A stretch of DNA of 31,237 nt from Leucobacter sp. (GCA_031178565.1 JAPSIU010000001.1:8613-39849); one strand, 5' to 3'; shown: positions 23,700 to 31,051, counted from the first letter of the stretch. A program made the numbers and translations. The notes: generated by a model from the letters alone, not told the origin.

Positions 23700-25160
23700 A
23701 TGTGCGGCATCGTCGGTATCGTCTCGTCCGAGCCCGTCAACCAGCAGGTCTACGACGCCCTGCTGCTGCTGCAGCACCGCGGTCAGGATTCGACGGGGAT
23801 CGCGACCCTCGAGGGCGATTTCTTCCACATGGTGAAGGCGAAGGGGCAGGTCCGAGAGGCGTACCGCACGCGCGACATGCGGCTTCTGAAGGGCAACGTC
23901 GGCCTCGGCCACGTCCGCTACGCGACGCGGGGATCCGCCACACGCGAGGAGGAGGCGCAGCCCTTCTACGTGGGTGCCCCCTACGGCATCATCCTGGTGC
24001 ACAACGGCAACCTGACGAACACGCGGGAACTCACCGCGGATCTCTACAACGTCGATCGCCGGCATCTCAACACCCACTCCGACACGGAGCTGCTGCTCAA
24101 CGTGCTCGCGAACGAGCTGCAGGCTAGCATCACCGGGCTCTCGCTCGACAAGAAGCAGGTGTTCGACGCGGTCTCGCGCGTCCACGAGCGGGTCGAGGGA
24201 TCCTACGCGGCGATCGCGCTCATCGCCGGCTACGGCCTGCTCGCGTTCCGGGATCCGCACGGGATCCGCCCCCTCGTGCTCGGCCGTCGCACGGGTGCGA
24301 ACGGCGCGGACGAGTGGGTCGTCGCGTCCGAGTCGCTCGTGCTCGAGTCGGGCGGCTACGAGATCGTGCGCGACGTCGAGCCGGGCGAGGCTGTGCTCAT
24401 CTCCCCGGACGGCTGGCTGTACTCGCAGCAGTGCGCGCCGAGCGCGAGCCTCGTTCCCTGCGCCTTCGAGTACATCTACCTGGCCCGTCCCGACTCCGTG
24501 CTGAGCGGGATCTCGGTGTACGACGCGCGCCTGCGCCTCGGCGATGTGCTCGCCGAGCAGATCAGGGCCGAGCTGCCGGACGCCAACATCGACGTGGTCA
24601 TGCCGATCCCCGATTCGGCTCGGCCGAGCGCGATGCAGGTCGCCCAGAAGCTCGGGATCGAGTACCGCGAGGGCTTCTTCAAGAACCGCTACGTCGGCCG
24701 CACGTTCATCATGCCCGGCCAGGCCGTGCGCAAGAAGAGCGTCAGGCAGAAGCTCAACGCGATGAGCGTGGAGTTCAAGGGCAAGGACGTGCTCATCGTC
24801 GACGACTCGATCGTGCGGGGCACCACCTCCCGCGAGATCGTCGAGATGGCGCGCGCCGCGGGTGCGAAGTCGGTGATCTTCGCCTCGGCCGCTCCCCCGG
24901 TCGTCTACCCGCACGTCTATGGGATCAACATGCCCTCCCGCGGGGAGCTGATCGCCCACGATCGCACGCCGGCGCAGGTCGCCGAGGAGATCGGGGCCGA
25001 CCATCTCGTCTACCAGACGGTCGAGGGTATGAACCGGGCGATCCTCAGCGGCCAGAGCACGGTCACCGAGCTGGAGCAGAGCTGCTTCACCGGTGAATAC
25101 ATCACCGGCGGCATCGACGAGGAGTTCCTCGCCTGGGTCGAGGCCACGCAGGAGAGCTGA
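23700..25160 (+). CDS. purF: Amidophosphoribosyltransferase
   Basis: A 486-residue enzyme of the first committed purine step, making phosphoribosylamine from PRPP and glutamine. The protein starts MCGIVGIV, so Cys2 becomes the N-terminal nucleophile of the glutaminase domain after Met removal; there is no propeptide. The glutaminase domain shows LLLQHRGQDSTGIAT, GHVRYATRG and HNGNLTNTREL. The PRPP-binding loop is VLIVDDSIVRGTTSREIVE. Of the four [4Fe-4S] cysteines of the Bacillus-type enzyme, only two equivalents remain (Cys254, Cys462); the others appear as His405 and Glu. It therefore probably lacks the cluster. ATG at 23700 is fixed by the required Cys2. It is divergent from purM and is followed by a bidirectional terminator shared with tatA. 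Confidence 0.96.
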   Translation: MCGIVGIVSSEPVNQQVYDALLLLQHRGQDSTGIATLEGDFFHMVKAKGQVREAYRTRDMRLLKGNVGLGHVRYATRGSATREEEAQPFYVGAPYGIILVHNGNLTNTRELTADLYNVDRRHLNTHSDTELLLNVLANELQASITGLSLDKKQVFDAVSRVHERVEGSYAAIALIAGYGLLAFRDPHGIRPLVLGRRTGANGADEWVVASESLVLESGGYEIVRDVEPGEAVLISPDGWLYSQQCAPSASLVPCAFEYIYLARPDSVLSGISVYDARLRLGDVLAEQIRAELPDANIDVVMPIPDSARPSAMQVAQKLGIEYREGFFKNRYVGRTFIMPGQAVRKKSVRQKLNAMSVEFKGKDVLIVDDSIVRGTTSREIVEMARAAGAKSVIFASAAPPVVYPHVYGINMPSRGELIAHDRTPAQVAEEIGADHLVYQTVEGMNRAILSGQSTVTELEQSCFTGEYITGGIDEEFLAWVEATQES

Positions 25161-25179
25161 CCTCCTCCCCGCAGACGCG

Positions 25180-25210
25180 AAACGGGCGCCGCAGTGCGCG
25201 GCGCCCGTTT
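25180..25210. terminator. Bidirectional terminator between purF and tatA
   Basis: Perfect 13-bp inverted repeat (25180-25192 with 25198-25210) with a 5-nt loop. It begins AAA and ends TTT, so it reads as a short U-tailed hairpin in both directions. Confidence 0.88.
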
Positions 25211-25223
25211 GTCATCGGGAAGG

Positions 25224-25517
25224 CTACGGCTTGTCGGTGTCAGTGCCGGTCTCGCCGCTCGGAGTATCGCGGTTCTCATCGACGCGCGTCACCGGGTCGA
25301 CCGGCCTGCTCGTCGGTTCGGCCGGCTTGCTCGTCGCGCTCTCGGAGGCGTCGGCACCCGGTCCCGAGGCGTCGCCGTCGTTGCGGACCTCCTTCTTCAG
25401 GATCCGCATCGACTGACCCAGGCTCTTCGCGAGCCCCGGCAGCTTCGGTGCGCCGAAGAGCAGCAGGACGATGAAGAGGATGACCAGCAGCGTGGGGCCG
25501 GACAGGTTTCCAAACAT
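25224..25517 (-). CDS. tatA: Twin-arginine translocase subunit TatA (97 aa)
   Basis: A 97-residue TatA-family protein, the pore-forming part of the Tat export system for folded proteins. One membrane helix (about 6-21, GPTLLVILFIVLLLFG) is followed by the hinge FGAPKLPGLAKSLG and an amphipathic helix QSMRILKKEV. The tail (50-97) is acidic and disordered. ATG at 25517; a GGAG about 11 bases upstream is a weak ribosome site. An extended -10 (TGCGATAAT) at 25550-25558 overlaps the stop of the upstream paralogue. Residues 15-48 are identical to the neighbour at 25742. Its stop is convergent with purF. Confidence 0.93.
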   Translation of the reverse strand: MFGNLSGPTLLVILFIVLLLFGAPKLPGLAKSLGQSMRILKKEVRNDGDASGPGADASESATSKPAEPTSRPVDPVTRVDENRDTPSGETGTDTDKP

Positions 25518-25787
25518 GGCGGGAGGACTCCGATCGTAAGCGTCAGGATATTATCGCACGTCGGGCCGCGGGTCCGCGGGTGAATCCGGCGTCGCCTCGC
25601 CGTCGTTGCGGACCTCCTTCTTCAGGATCCGCATCGACTGGCCCAGGCTCTTCGCGAGCCCCGGCAGCTTCGGCGCGCCGAAGAGCAGCAGGACGATGAA
25701 GACGATGACGAGGAGATGCGCTCCTCCGAGGTTCTGCAGCATGGCAAGTGGCTCCGTTCCGATGAGACGTGGCGATTATCGCACGTC
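25372..25787 (-). repeat. 225-bp tandem duplication that produced two tatA genes
   Basis: The block 25372-25477 matches 25597-25702 with 2 mismatches in 106 bases, and the 13-mer at 25550-25562 matches 25775-25787 exactly. Both pairs have the same offset of 225 bases, so there are no net indels between them. The sequence between the two matching blocks has diverged. The repeat carries both the promoter and the coding start. Confidence 0.85.
25551..25742 (-). CDS. tatA: Short TatA paralogue (63 aa)
   Basis: A 63-residue TatA-family protein with the same membrane helix, hinge and amphipathic helix as its neighbour, but only about 14 residues of tail. Residues 15-48 are identical to the 97-aa copy. 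It ends PDVR-stop; the upstream membrane-protein gene also ends DVR-stop, because both ends lie on the same duplicated 13-mer. The tail is thus a product of the duplication junction. Short TatA/TatE proteins of this size can be functional, since the core needs only the helix and amphipathic region. ATG at 25742, with GGAG about 12 bases upstream and an extended -10 (TGCGATAAT) at 25775-25783. Confidence 0.88.
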   Translation of the reverse strand: MLQNLGGAHLLVIVFIVLLLFGAPKLPGLAKSLGQSMRILKKEVRNDGEATPDSPADPRPDVR

Positions 25788-26126
25788 CGCCTGGATGGCG
25801 ACCCCGGTTCCTCTCTGGCGTTTGGCGACGAGCCCCAGGATGAGCGAGAGGATGCCGCCGATACCGAGGCCCACGGCCCCGCCGATCAGCACCATGAACC
25901 CGACGACCTGGCCCATCGTGTACTCGGCGTCCTCCGCGATCGGGAACACCAGGCAGGCGAGGGCCGCGATGAGCGCGCCGAGCACGGTCGCGCCGATGAG
26001 GATGCGCCCGTATCGAACCGAGCGCTGCAGCGCGACCTCGCGCCGAGTCTCTTCGATCACCGCACCTGCTTCGGCCGCTGCGGGTTCCTGCGGGGCGTTC
26101 TTCTCGCCGGGATCGGGAGTGCTCAT
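25776..26126 (-). CDS. Small two-helix membrane protein
   Basis: A 116-residue protein with an acidic hydrophilic N-terminus (1-40), a first membrane segment at about 41-63 (ILIGATVLGALIAALACLVF), a second at about 70-98 rich in Gly (VVGFMVLIGGAVGLGIGGIL), and a short basic C-terminus. No family recognised. ATG at 26126; GAGAAT ends 6 bases upstream, a weak leaderless signal, and there is no clear Shine-Dalgarno. Its stop codon TAA is part of the promoter of the short tatA gene just downstream on the same strand. It lies 58 bases after the SCP2-like gene and may be co-transcribed with it. Confidence 0.8.
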   Translation of the reverse strand: MSTPDPGEKNAPQEPAAAEAGAVIEETRREVALQRSVRYGRILIGATVLGALIAALACLVFPIAEDAEYTMGQVVGFMVLIGGAVGLGIGGILSLILGLVAKRQRGTGVAIQADVR

Positions 26127-26184
26127 GCCTCTATTCTCTCAGCTCCCGGCTGGATGTTCCGCCCGCATTGGCGGATCCGGCGGC

Positions 26185-26550
26185 TCAGGAGGCGCCGCGC
26201 ACGAGCGGCAGGAGACCGTCGAGCCTGGCGCGGGATCCCGAGGCGATGATGCGCGACTCCGCAACGGCGGTCGCCCAGTCGAGCGTCCCCGCGGCGAGCG
26301 CGATCCAGGTCTCGGGATCCGTCTCGATCACGTTCGGCGGCGTCCCGCGGGTGTGCCGCGGGCCGGTGACGCACTGCGTCGCCCCGAAGGGCGGGACCCG
26401 AACCTCGACGGAGTTCCCCGGCGCCCGCTCGGCGAGTTCCTCGAGCAGGTAGCGCACGGCCGTCGCGAGCGCCGCACGGCTCGTATCGCCCTCCAGCGCG
26501 GCGGCCAGAGCGGCGCGCCCCTCCGACTCTCCGATCCTGCGCTTCGCCAT
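26185..26550 (-). CDS. Sterol-carrier-family (SCP2-like) protein
   Basis: A 121-residue cytosolic protein of the actinobacterial SCP2-like family found beside pur genes (comparable to Rv0807 next to purF in M. tuberculosis). It begins MAKRRIGESEGRAALAAAL, has a helix AVRYLLEELAERAPG, a strand VEVRVPPFGATQCV, and the typical SCP2 end ETDPETWIALAAGTLDWATAV followed by a Ser/Arg-rich helix. SCP2 folds bind lipids, but no ligand is known for this subfamily. ATG at 26550 is exactly 6 bases after TAGGCT. It is divergent from purD. Confidence 0.86.
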   Translation of the reverse strand: MAKRRIGESEGRAALAAALEGDTSRAALATAVRYLLEELAERAPGNSVEVRVPPFGATQCVTGPRHTRGTPPNVIETDPETWIALAAGTLDWATAVAESRIIASGSRARLDGLLPLVRGAS

Positions 26551-26556
26551 GCTCCC

Positions 26557-26562
26557 AGCCTA
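26557..26562 (-). promoter_or_regulatory. -10 element of the SCP2-like gene, leaderless arrangement
   Basis: Minus-strand TAGGCT, then GGGAGC, then ATG at 26550. The same spacer GGGAGC occurs before the PspC-kinase ATG. Confidence 0.6.
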
Positions 26563-26640
26563 ACCGCGCACCCGGTATCGCACCCCCGGACGATGCCCGC
26601 GCCGCAGGGCCCCAGGGCCACAGGGCCGCGATCCGCAGAG

Positions 26641-26646
26641 TAGGGT
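26641..26646 (+). promoter_or_regulatory. -10 element of purD, near-leaderless
   Basis: TAGGGT with eight bases before the GTG start at 26655. No Shine-Dalgarno is present, so the leader is zero to two bases. Confidence 0.5.
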
Positions 26647-26654
26647 TGAGTACC

Positions 26655-27908
26655 GTGAAGATCCTCGTGCTGGGGCCCGGAGCCCGCGAACACGCCATCG
26701 TTCTTGCTCTGCTCGCCGAGGAGGCGGGCCACGACATCGTCTGCGCCCCCGGCAACGCCGGCATCGCGGCGAGCGGCGTGGAAACGCCCGAGCTCGCCGT
26801 CACCGATCCGGGCGCGGTGGCCGAGTTCGTCCGGGATCGCGGATTCGACCTCGTGATCGTCGGTCCCGAGGCTCCCCTCGTCGCCGGGGTGGCGGATCCA
26901 CTGCGCCGGGCCGGCGTCCCCGTGTTCGGCCCGGACCAGGACGCCGCGCAGCTGGAGGGGTCGAAGGCGTTCGCCAAACGGGTCATGGACGCGGCCGAGG
27001 TGCCGACCGGCCGCGCGGTGCGCGTCGAGTCGGTCGACGCCGCGGGGCCCGTCCTCGACGAGTTCGGAGCTCCGTACGTCGTGAAGGCCGATGGGCTCGC
27101 CGCGGGCAAGGGCGTGCTCGTGACCGACGACCGGACGGCCGCGCTCGATCACGTGGCGACCTGGACGCCGCACGGCGACGTGCTCATCGAGGAGTACCTC
27201 GACGGCCAGGAGGTCTCGCTCTTCTTCTTCGCAGACGGGCACGACGTGCTGCCGCTCAGCCCCGCGCAGGACTACAAGCGGATCTTCGACGGCGACGAGG
27301 GCCCGAACACCGGTGGCATGGGCGCCTACTCGCCGCTGCCGTGGGTTCCCTCCGGCTTCGTCGAGGAGATCACGCGCACAGTCGCGCTGCCGACGGTGCG
27401 CAGGCTCGAGGAGGAGGGCACCCCGTTCGTCGGACTGCTCTACTGCGGGCTCATCGTGACGGAGAAGGGGGTGCGTGTCATCGAGTTCAATGCTCGCTTC
27501 GGCGACCCCGAGACCCAGGTCGTGCTCGCTCGGCTCGAGTCGCCGCTCAGCCGCTATCTGCTCGCCTCCGCGCGCGGCGAGCTCGCTGCTCTGCCCGCTC
27601 CGGAGTTCTCGGACGAGCCCGCGGTGATCGTCGTCGTCGCGAGCGAGGGCTACCCCGGCGAAGTCTCCACCGGCCGACAGATCACCGGACTCGACGAGGC
27701 TGCGCGGGTCCCGGGGGTGCACCTGGTCCACGCGGCGACGGCCCGCGACGACGCGGGCCGCTGGAGCGCCACAGGGGGTCGAGTGCTCGGCGTCGTGGCC
27801 CGGGGCGAGAGCTTCGGCGAGGCCCGCTCGCGCGCGTACGAGGCCGTGAGCCGCATCGGACTCGAGGGCGGTCAGTACCGGACCGACATCGCCGAGCGCG
27901 TCGCGTAG
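26655..27908 (+). CDS. purD: Phosphoribosylamine--glycine ligase (GAR synthetase)
   Basis: A 417-residue ATP-grasp enzyme that joins phosphoribosylamine and glycine. The N-terminus VKILVLGPGAREHAI is diagnostic and sets the GTG start at 26655; the upstream TTG would add three residues. The ATP-grasp part has VVKADGLAAGKGVLV, VLIEEYLDGQEVSLF, and FDGDEGPNTGGMGAYSPLP. The metal-binding strand is VIEFNARFGDPETQVVL. It acts directly after PurF. It is divergent from the SCP2-like gene and convergent with the SRPBCC gene 15 bases downstream, with no visible terminator. Confidence 0.97.
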   Translation: MKILVLGPGAREHAIVLALLAEEAGHDIVCAPGNAGIAASGVETPELAVTDPGAVAEFVRDRGFDLVIVGPEAPLVAGVADPLRRAGVPVFGPDQDAAQLEGSKAFAKRVMDAAEVPTGRAVRVESVDAAGPVLDEFGAPYVVKADGLAAGKGVLVTDDRTAALDHVATWTPHGDVLIEEYLDGQEVSLFFFADGHDVLPLSPAQDYKRIFDGDEGPNTGGMGAYSPLPWVPSGFVEEITRTVALPTVRRLEEEGTPFVGLLYCGLIVTEKGVRVIEFNARFGDPETQVVLARLESPLSRYLLASARGELAALPAPEFSDEPAVIVVVASEGYPGEVSTGRQITGLDEAARVPGVHLVHAATARDDAGRWSATGGRVLGVVARGESFGEARSRAYEAVSRIGLEGGQYRTDIAERVA

Positions 27909-27923
27909 AACGGCTCCAGTCCG

Positions 27924-28886
27924 CTACAGCACGCCTCTGATCAGGTCGTCGAAGTCGGGATCGCCCGTCGACCGGGAGTGCTCCTCTTCCTCCTCTTCGG
28001 AGGCCTTCTTCGAACTCTTCGAGTCCCGCGCGGCGCCATCCGCAGCGGGATCGTCGTCCGCCTCGTCGTCGGTGTCCGTTCCGTCGTCGGTGTCCACACC
28101 GTCGTCGTCCGCGCCGTCGTCGATATCCGTGGTATCGGCATCATCGCGAGCGCTCGTGTCGCCGGAGTCTGTTTCGACCGCGTCGGCGTCGCTCGGCTCG
28201 GTCTCGAGCGGTTCGACCTCGTCCGATCCGGCACCGCCCGCCTCGACGTCGCTCGGGTCGCTCTCCTCCGACGCTTCGACGTCGTCGGAGCCTTCGGCGG
28301 CATCAGAACCCTCGGAGCCGGATCGGAGGCGTTCGACCTCTACCGTCTCGTTCTCCGCCTCGTCGGCGTCATCGTCGGTCTCCTCCGGACCCTGGGTCTC
28401 CGCATCATCGTCGACGGAGTCCGTCGGCGACTCGGCGGCGAGGGCGCCGGATGCGACCGCCGCGTCGACCGCGGTCACGAGGTCTCGCAGCAGCACCTCC
28501 CAGCCCTCCTGCGAAGCGGCTGCCCGCTCCGCCGGAGAGGGGAGCGTGTCGAAGCCGGTCTCGGTGACGGTGATCCCCGTCTCGGATCCCTGGGACCGAA
28601 GCGTGACGAGCACGGCGGTGTCATGCTGGTCGCCGGCTTCCCGCCACCGGAATCCGATCGCGTGACCGTCGACCCACACGTCCACCTCGCCCGAGGCGTC
28701 GCGGCTGACGGCGGAGTCTCCCGCCTCCTCGGTCCAGCGTTCGCTCACCGCGCCGCCGAGCCTCGCCTCGAGCTGCAGCTCGGGCCACCACTCCGAGCGG
28801 CGATCGGGGTCGATGAGGTACGACCATGCAGCTGATCTCGCGGCGCGCACTCGGCTCCGCGCCACAACCGGCCCCAGCGGGATCAT
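27924..28886 (-). CDS. SRPBCC-domain protein with long acidic tail
   Basis: A 320-residue cytosolic protein in three parts. Residues 1-145 form an SRPBCC/AHSA1-like ligand-binding fold: RSAAWSYLIDPDRRSEWWPEL, then IGFRWREAG, VLVTLRSQGSETGITVTETGF and a closing helix. Residues 152-303 are low-complexity and dominated by Asp, Glu, Ser and Thr, ending in a Lys/Glu patch. Residues 309-320 are a distinct end motif, DPDFDDLIRGVL. ATG at 28886 has a strong GGAGGAG Shine-Dalgarno. The function is unknown; AHSA1-like folds bind hydrophobic ligands or client proteins. An acidic tail of this length could mimic nucleic acid or contact a basic partner, which is inference. A 7-bp hairpin lies in its leader. 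Confidence 0.82.
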   Translation of the reverse strand: MIPLGPVVARSRVRAARSAAWSYLIDPDRRSEWWPELQLEARLGGAVSERWTEEAGDSAVSRDASGEVDVWVDGHAIGFRWREAGDQHDTAVLVTLRSQGSETGITVTETGFDTLPSPAERAAASQEGWEVLLRDLVTAVDAAVASGALAAESPTDSVDDDAETQGPEETDDDADEAENETVEVERLRSGSEGSDAAEGSDDVEASEESDPSDVEAGGAGSDEVEPLETEPSDADAVETDSGDTSARDDADTTDIDDGADDDGVDTDDGTDTDDEADDDPAADGAARDSKSSKKASEEEEEEHSRSTGDPDFDDLIRGVL

Positions 28887-28912
28887 AGTTCTCCTCCGTA
28901 TCGACGCCCCAG

Positions 28913-28932
28913 CGTCTCGATGCTCCGAGACG
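28913..28932. promoter_or_regulatory. 7-bp inverted repeat upstream of the SRPBCC gene
   Basis: CGTCTCG (28913-28919) and CGAGACG (28926-28932) flank a 6-nt loop, 27 bases before the SRPBCC start. It may be an operator or a leader hairpin. The rest of the 224-bp gap to purC shows no clear promoter for purC beyond AAGAAT six bases before its GTG. Confidence 0.4.
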
Positions 28933-29110
28933 GGGCGGTTACCCCCTATGCATGACCTTAATCCCACCCGCTGACAACCGGACTCATACGAACGGGAATG
29001 TCGAGATCACGCCAGGGAAATCTGAGGGGGAGGCCCGTTCGGAGACACCTCTGCGCCCCTCCTCGGGGTCCGGAGAAGCCGCCGACGGGCCGGGGTGGAA
29101 GAATGGACGC

Positions 29111-30019
29111 GTGAGCACACTCCCCTCCCCCCCTCGGCTGACCGGCTGGAAGCACATCTACTCCGGCAAGGTGCGCGATCTCTACGTACCGGAGAACGGG
29201 CCCGACTCCTACCTGCTGGTGCTGGCGAGCAACCGCGTGAGCGCGTTCGATCACGTGCTCGAACCGCCGATCCCGGGCAAGGGAGCGCTCCTCACCGCAC
29301 TCTCGAACTGGTGGTTCTCGCGCATCGATCTGCCGAACCACCTCGTGGTCGGGACGGACGAGGGCGCGGAATCGGTTCCGGAGGTTCCCGAGGACGTGCG
29401 CGACCGCGCGATGCTGACCCGACGACTGGAGATGTATCCCGTGGAGTGCGTCGTGCGAGGCGCGCTCACGGGATCCGGCTTCGCCGAGTACGAGCGCACG
29501 GGCGCCGTGTGCGGGATCGAGCTGCCCGCCGGCATCGAGGACGGCGACCTGCTGGACGCCCCCGTCTACACTCCCGCCTACAAGGCGCCGCTCGGCGAGC
29601 ACGACGAGAACATCAGCTACGAGAAGAGCGTGGAGCTCGTGGGCGAGCAGGTCGCCGCCGCGCTGCGCGACGCCTCTCTGAGGATCTTCACCGCGGCTCG
29701 GGATCTCGCGGCCGAGCGCGGCGTGATCCTCGCGGACACGAAGTTCGAGTTCGGCCGGGATCCCAGGACCGGCGAACTGGTGCTCGCCGACGAGGTGCTC
29801 ACGAGCGACTCGTCGCGGTACTGGGACGCCTCGGTCTACTTCGATGCGGAGAAGAGCCGCGGCGAGCGCCTCGCCTCGTTCGACAAGCAGATCGTGCGCG
29901 ACTGGCTCGCCGCGCACTGGGACAAGCAGGGCGAGCCCCCCGCGCTTCCCGACGAGATCGTCTCGCGGACCTACGACCGCTACCGCGAGCTCCACGCCCG
30001 GCTCACGGGCGCGGCCTGA
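29111..30019 (+). CDS. purC: Phosphoribosylaminoimidazole-succinocarboxamide synthase (SAICAR synthetase)
   Basis: A 302-residue enzyme that ligates aspartate to CAIR with ATP. Family motifs are HIYSGKVRDLYVP at the N-terminus, LVLASNRVSAFDHVL, VECVVRGALTGSGFAEY, DENISYEKSVEL, VILADTKFEFGRD and VLTSDSSRYWDA. Length is that of the 300-residue class. The start is GTG at 29111; a nearby ATG at 29103 is out of frame and closes after three codons. There is no Shine-Dalgarno; AAGAAT ends 6 bases upstream, a weak leaderless signal. It precedes purS-purQ on the same strand with a 55-base gap. Confidence 0.96.
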   Translation: MSTLPSPPRLTGWKHIYSGKVRDLYVPENGPDSYLLVLASNRVSAFDHVLEPPIPGKGALLTALSNWWFSRIDLPNHLVVGTDEGAESVPEVPEDVRDRAMLTRRLEMYPVECVVRGALTGSGFAEYERTGAVCGIELPAGIEDGDLLDAPVYTPAYKAPLGEHDENISYEKSVELVGEQVAAALRDASLRIFTAARDLAAERGVILADTKFEFGRDPRTGELVLADEVLTSDSSRYWDASVYFDAEKSRGERLASFDKQIVRDWLAAHWDKQGEPPALPDEIVSRTYDRYRELHARLTGAA

Positions 30020-30074
30020 GCCGCGGGCACGGGTAGACTGGGAAGACCTTTGATTATGCGACCCTGGAGGCCCG

Positions 30075-30347
30075 GTGCCCACGATTGTTGTTGATGTCAT
30101 GCCGAAGGCGGAACTGCTCGATCCTCAGGGCAAGGCCACCACGGGCGCGCTGGATCGTCTCGGTCACGGCAAGTTCCAGAACGTCCGCGTCGGCAAGCGT
30201 TTCGAGTTCACCGTCGATGGAGAGGTGACCGGAGACGTCCTCGCCGAGGTCCGTCGGGTCGCCGACGAGATCCTCTCGAATGCGGTGATCGAGGACGTCG
30301 TCTCGATCGCGGTCGACGGCGAGACCGTCGGAAGCGAGGCCGCGTAG
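30075..30347 (+). CDS. purS: FGAM synthase subunit PurS
   Basis: A 90-residue accessory subunit of phosphoribosylformylglycinamidine synthase. It begins [21 protein letters not shown] and has the PurS signature [17 protein letters not shown] and the helix [20 protein letters not shown]. PurS dimers bridge PurQ (glutaminase) and PurL. GTG at 30075 follows GGAGG. A TAGACT at about 30032 is a possible -10, giving a short leader. The stop TAG shares one base with the purQ GTG, coupling the two subunits. Confidence 0.95.
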   Translation: MPTIVVDVMPKAELLDPQGKATTGALDRLGHGKFQNVRVGKRFEFTVDGEVTGDVLAEVRRVADEILSNAVIEDVVSIAVDGETVGSEAA

Positions 30348-31051
30348 TGTCGCCCCGCATCGGTGTCGTCACCTTCCCGGGCTCGCTCGACGATCGTGAC
30401 GCGCAGCGAGCGATCCGTCTCGCGGGCGCCGAGCCCGTTGCGCTCTGGCACGCCGACCACGATCTGCAGGGAGTCGACGCGATCGTGCTCCCGGGCGGCT
30501 TCAGCTACGGCGACTACCTGCGCCCCGGAGCCATCGCGGCGATCTCGCCGATCATGCGGGAGGTGATCGATGCCGCTGGGAAGGGCATGCCCGTGCTCGG
30601 CATCTGCAACGGCTTCCAGGTGCTCGTGGAGGCCCACCTGCTGCCCGGCGGACTCATCCGCAACGCCCACCAGCAGTTCATCCGCCGCGACCAGGCCTTG
30701 ATCGTGGAGAACGCGGACACCGCGTGGACGCACCAGTTCGAGCCCGGCGAGGAGATCCTGATCCCGCTCAAGAACGGCGACGGCGGTTACATCGCGAACG
30801 ACGAGACGCTGAAGCGGCTCGAGGGCGAGGGGCTCGTCGCATTCCGCTACGCGGGCGTCAACCCCAACGGCTCGCTGAACGAGATCGCGGGTCTCAGCAA
30901 CGAGCGCGGCAACGTGGTCGGCCTGATGCCGCACCCCGAGCACGCGGTGGAACCGGGCTTCGGTCCCGACACGCCGCAGGCCATGCGATCCGGTCTCGAC
31001 GGCCTGCGCTTCTTCACGAGCGCGGTGCAGGCGCTCGCGGCTCGGGTCTAG
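30347..31051 (+). CDS. purQ: FGAM synthase glutaminase subunit PurQ
   Basis: A 234-residue class I glutamine amidotransferase that supplies ammonia to PurL. The nucleophile is Cys87 in [19 protein letters not shown], preceded by the oxyanion strand [16 protein letters not shown]. The His-Glu pair of the triad lies in [10 protein letters not shown] near the C-terminus. It begins [18 protein letters not shown]. The start GTG overlaps the purS stop. The stop TAG at 31049-31051 shares the palindrome CTAG with the stop of the convergent hemL. PurL is not downstream, unlike the purSQL order of many actinobacteria. Confidence 0.96.
   Translation: MSPRIGVVTFPGSLDDRDAQRAIRLAGAEPVALWHADHDLQGVDAIVLPGGFSYGDYLRPGAIAAISPIMREVIDAAGKGMPVLGICNGFQVLVEAHLLPGGLIRNAHQQFIRRDQALIVENADTAWTHQFEPGEEILIPLKNGDGGYIANDETLKRLEGEGLVAFRYAGVNPNGSLNEIAGLSNERGNVVGLMPHPEHAVEPGFGPDTPQAMRSGLDGLRFFTSAVQALAARV

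Noticed and set aside
25551..25742. Short tatA copy as a pseudogene
   Set aside because: The helix, hinge and amphipathic region are intact, with its own promoter and start; the core needed for TatA function is complete.
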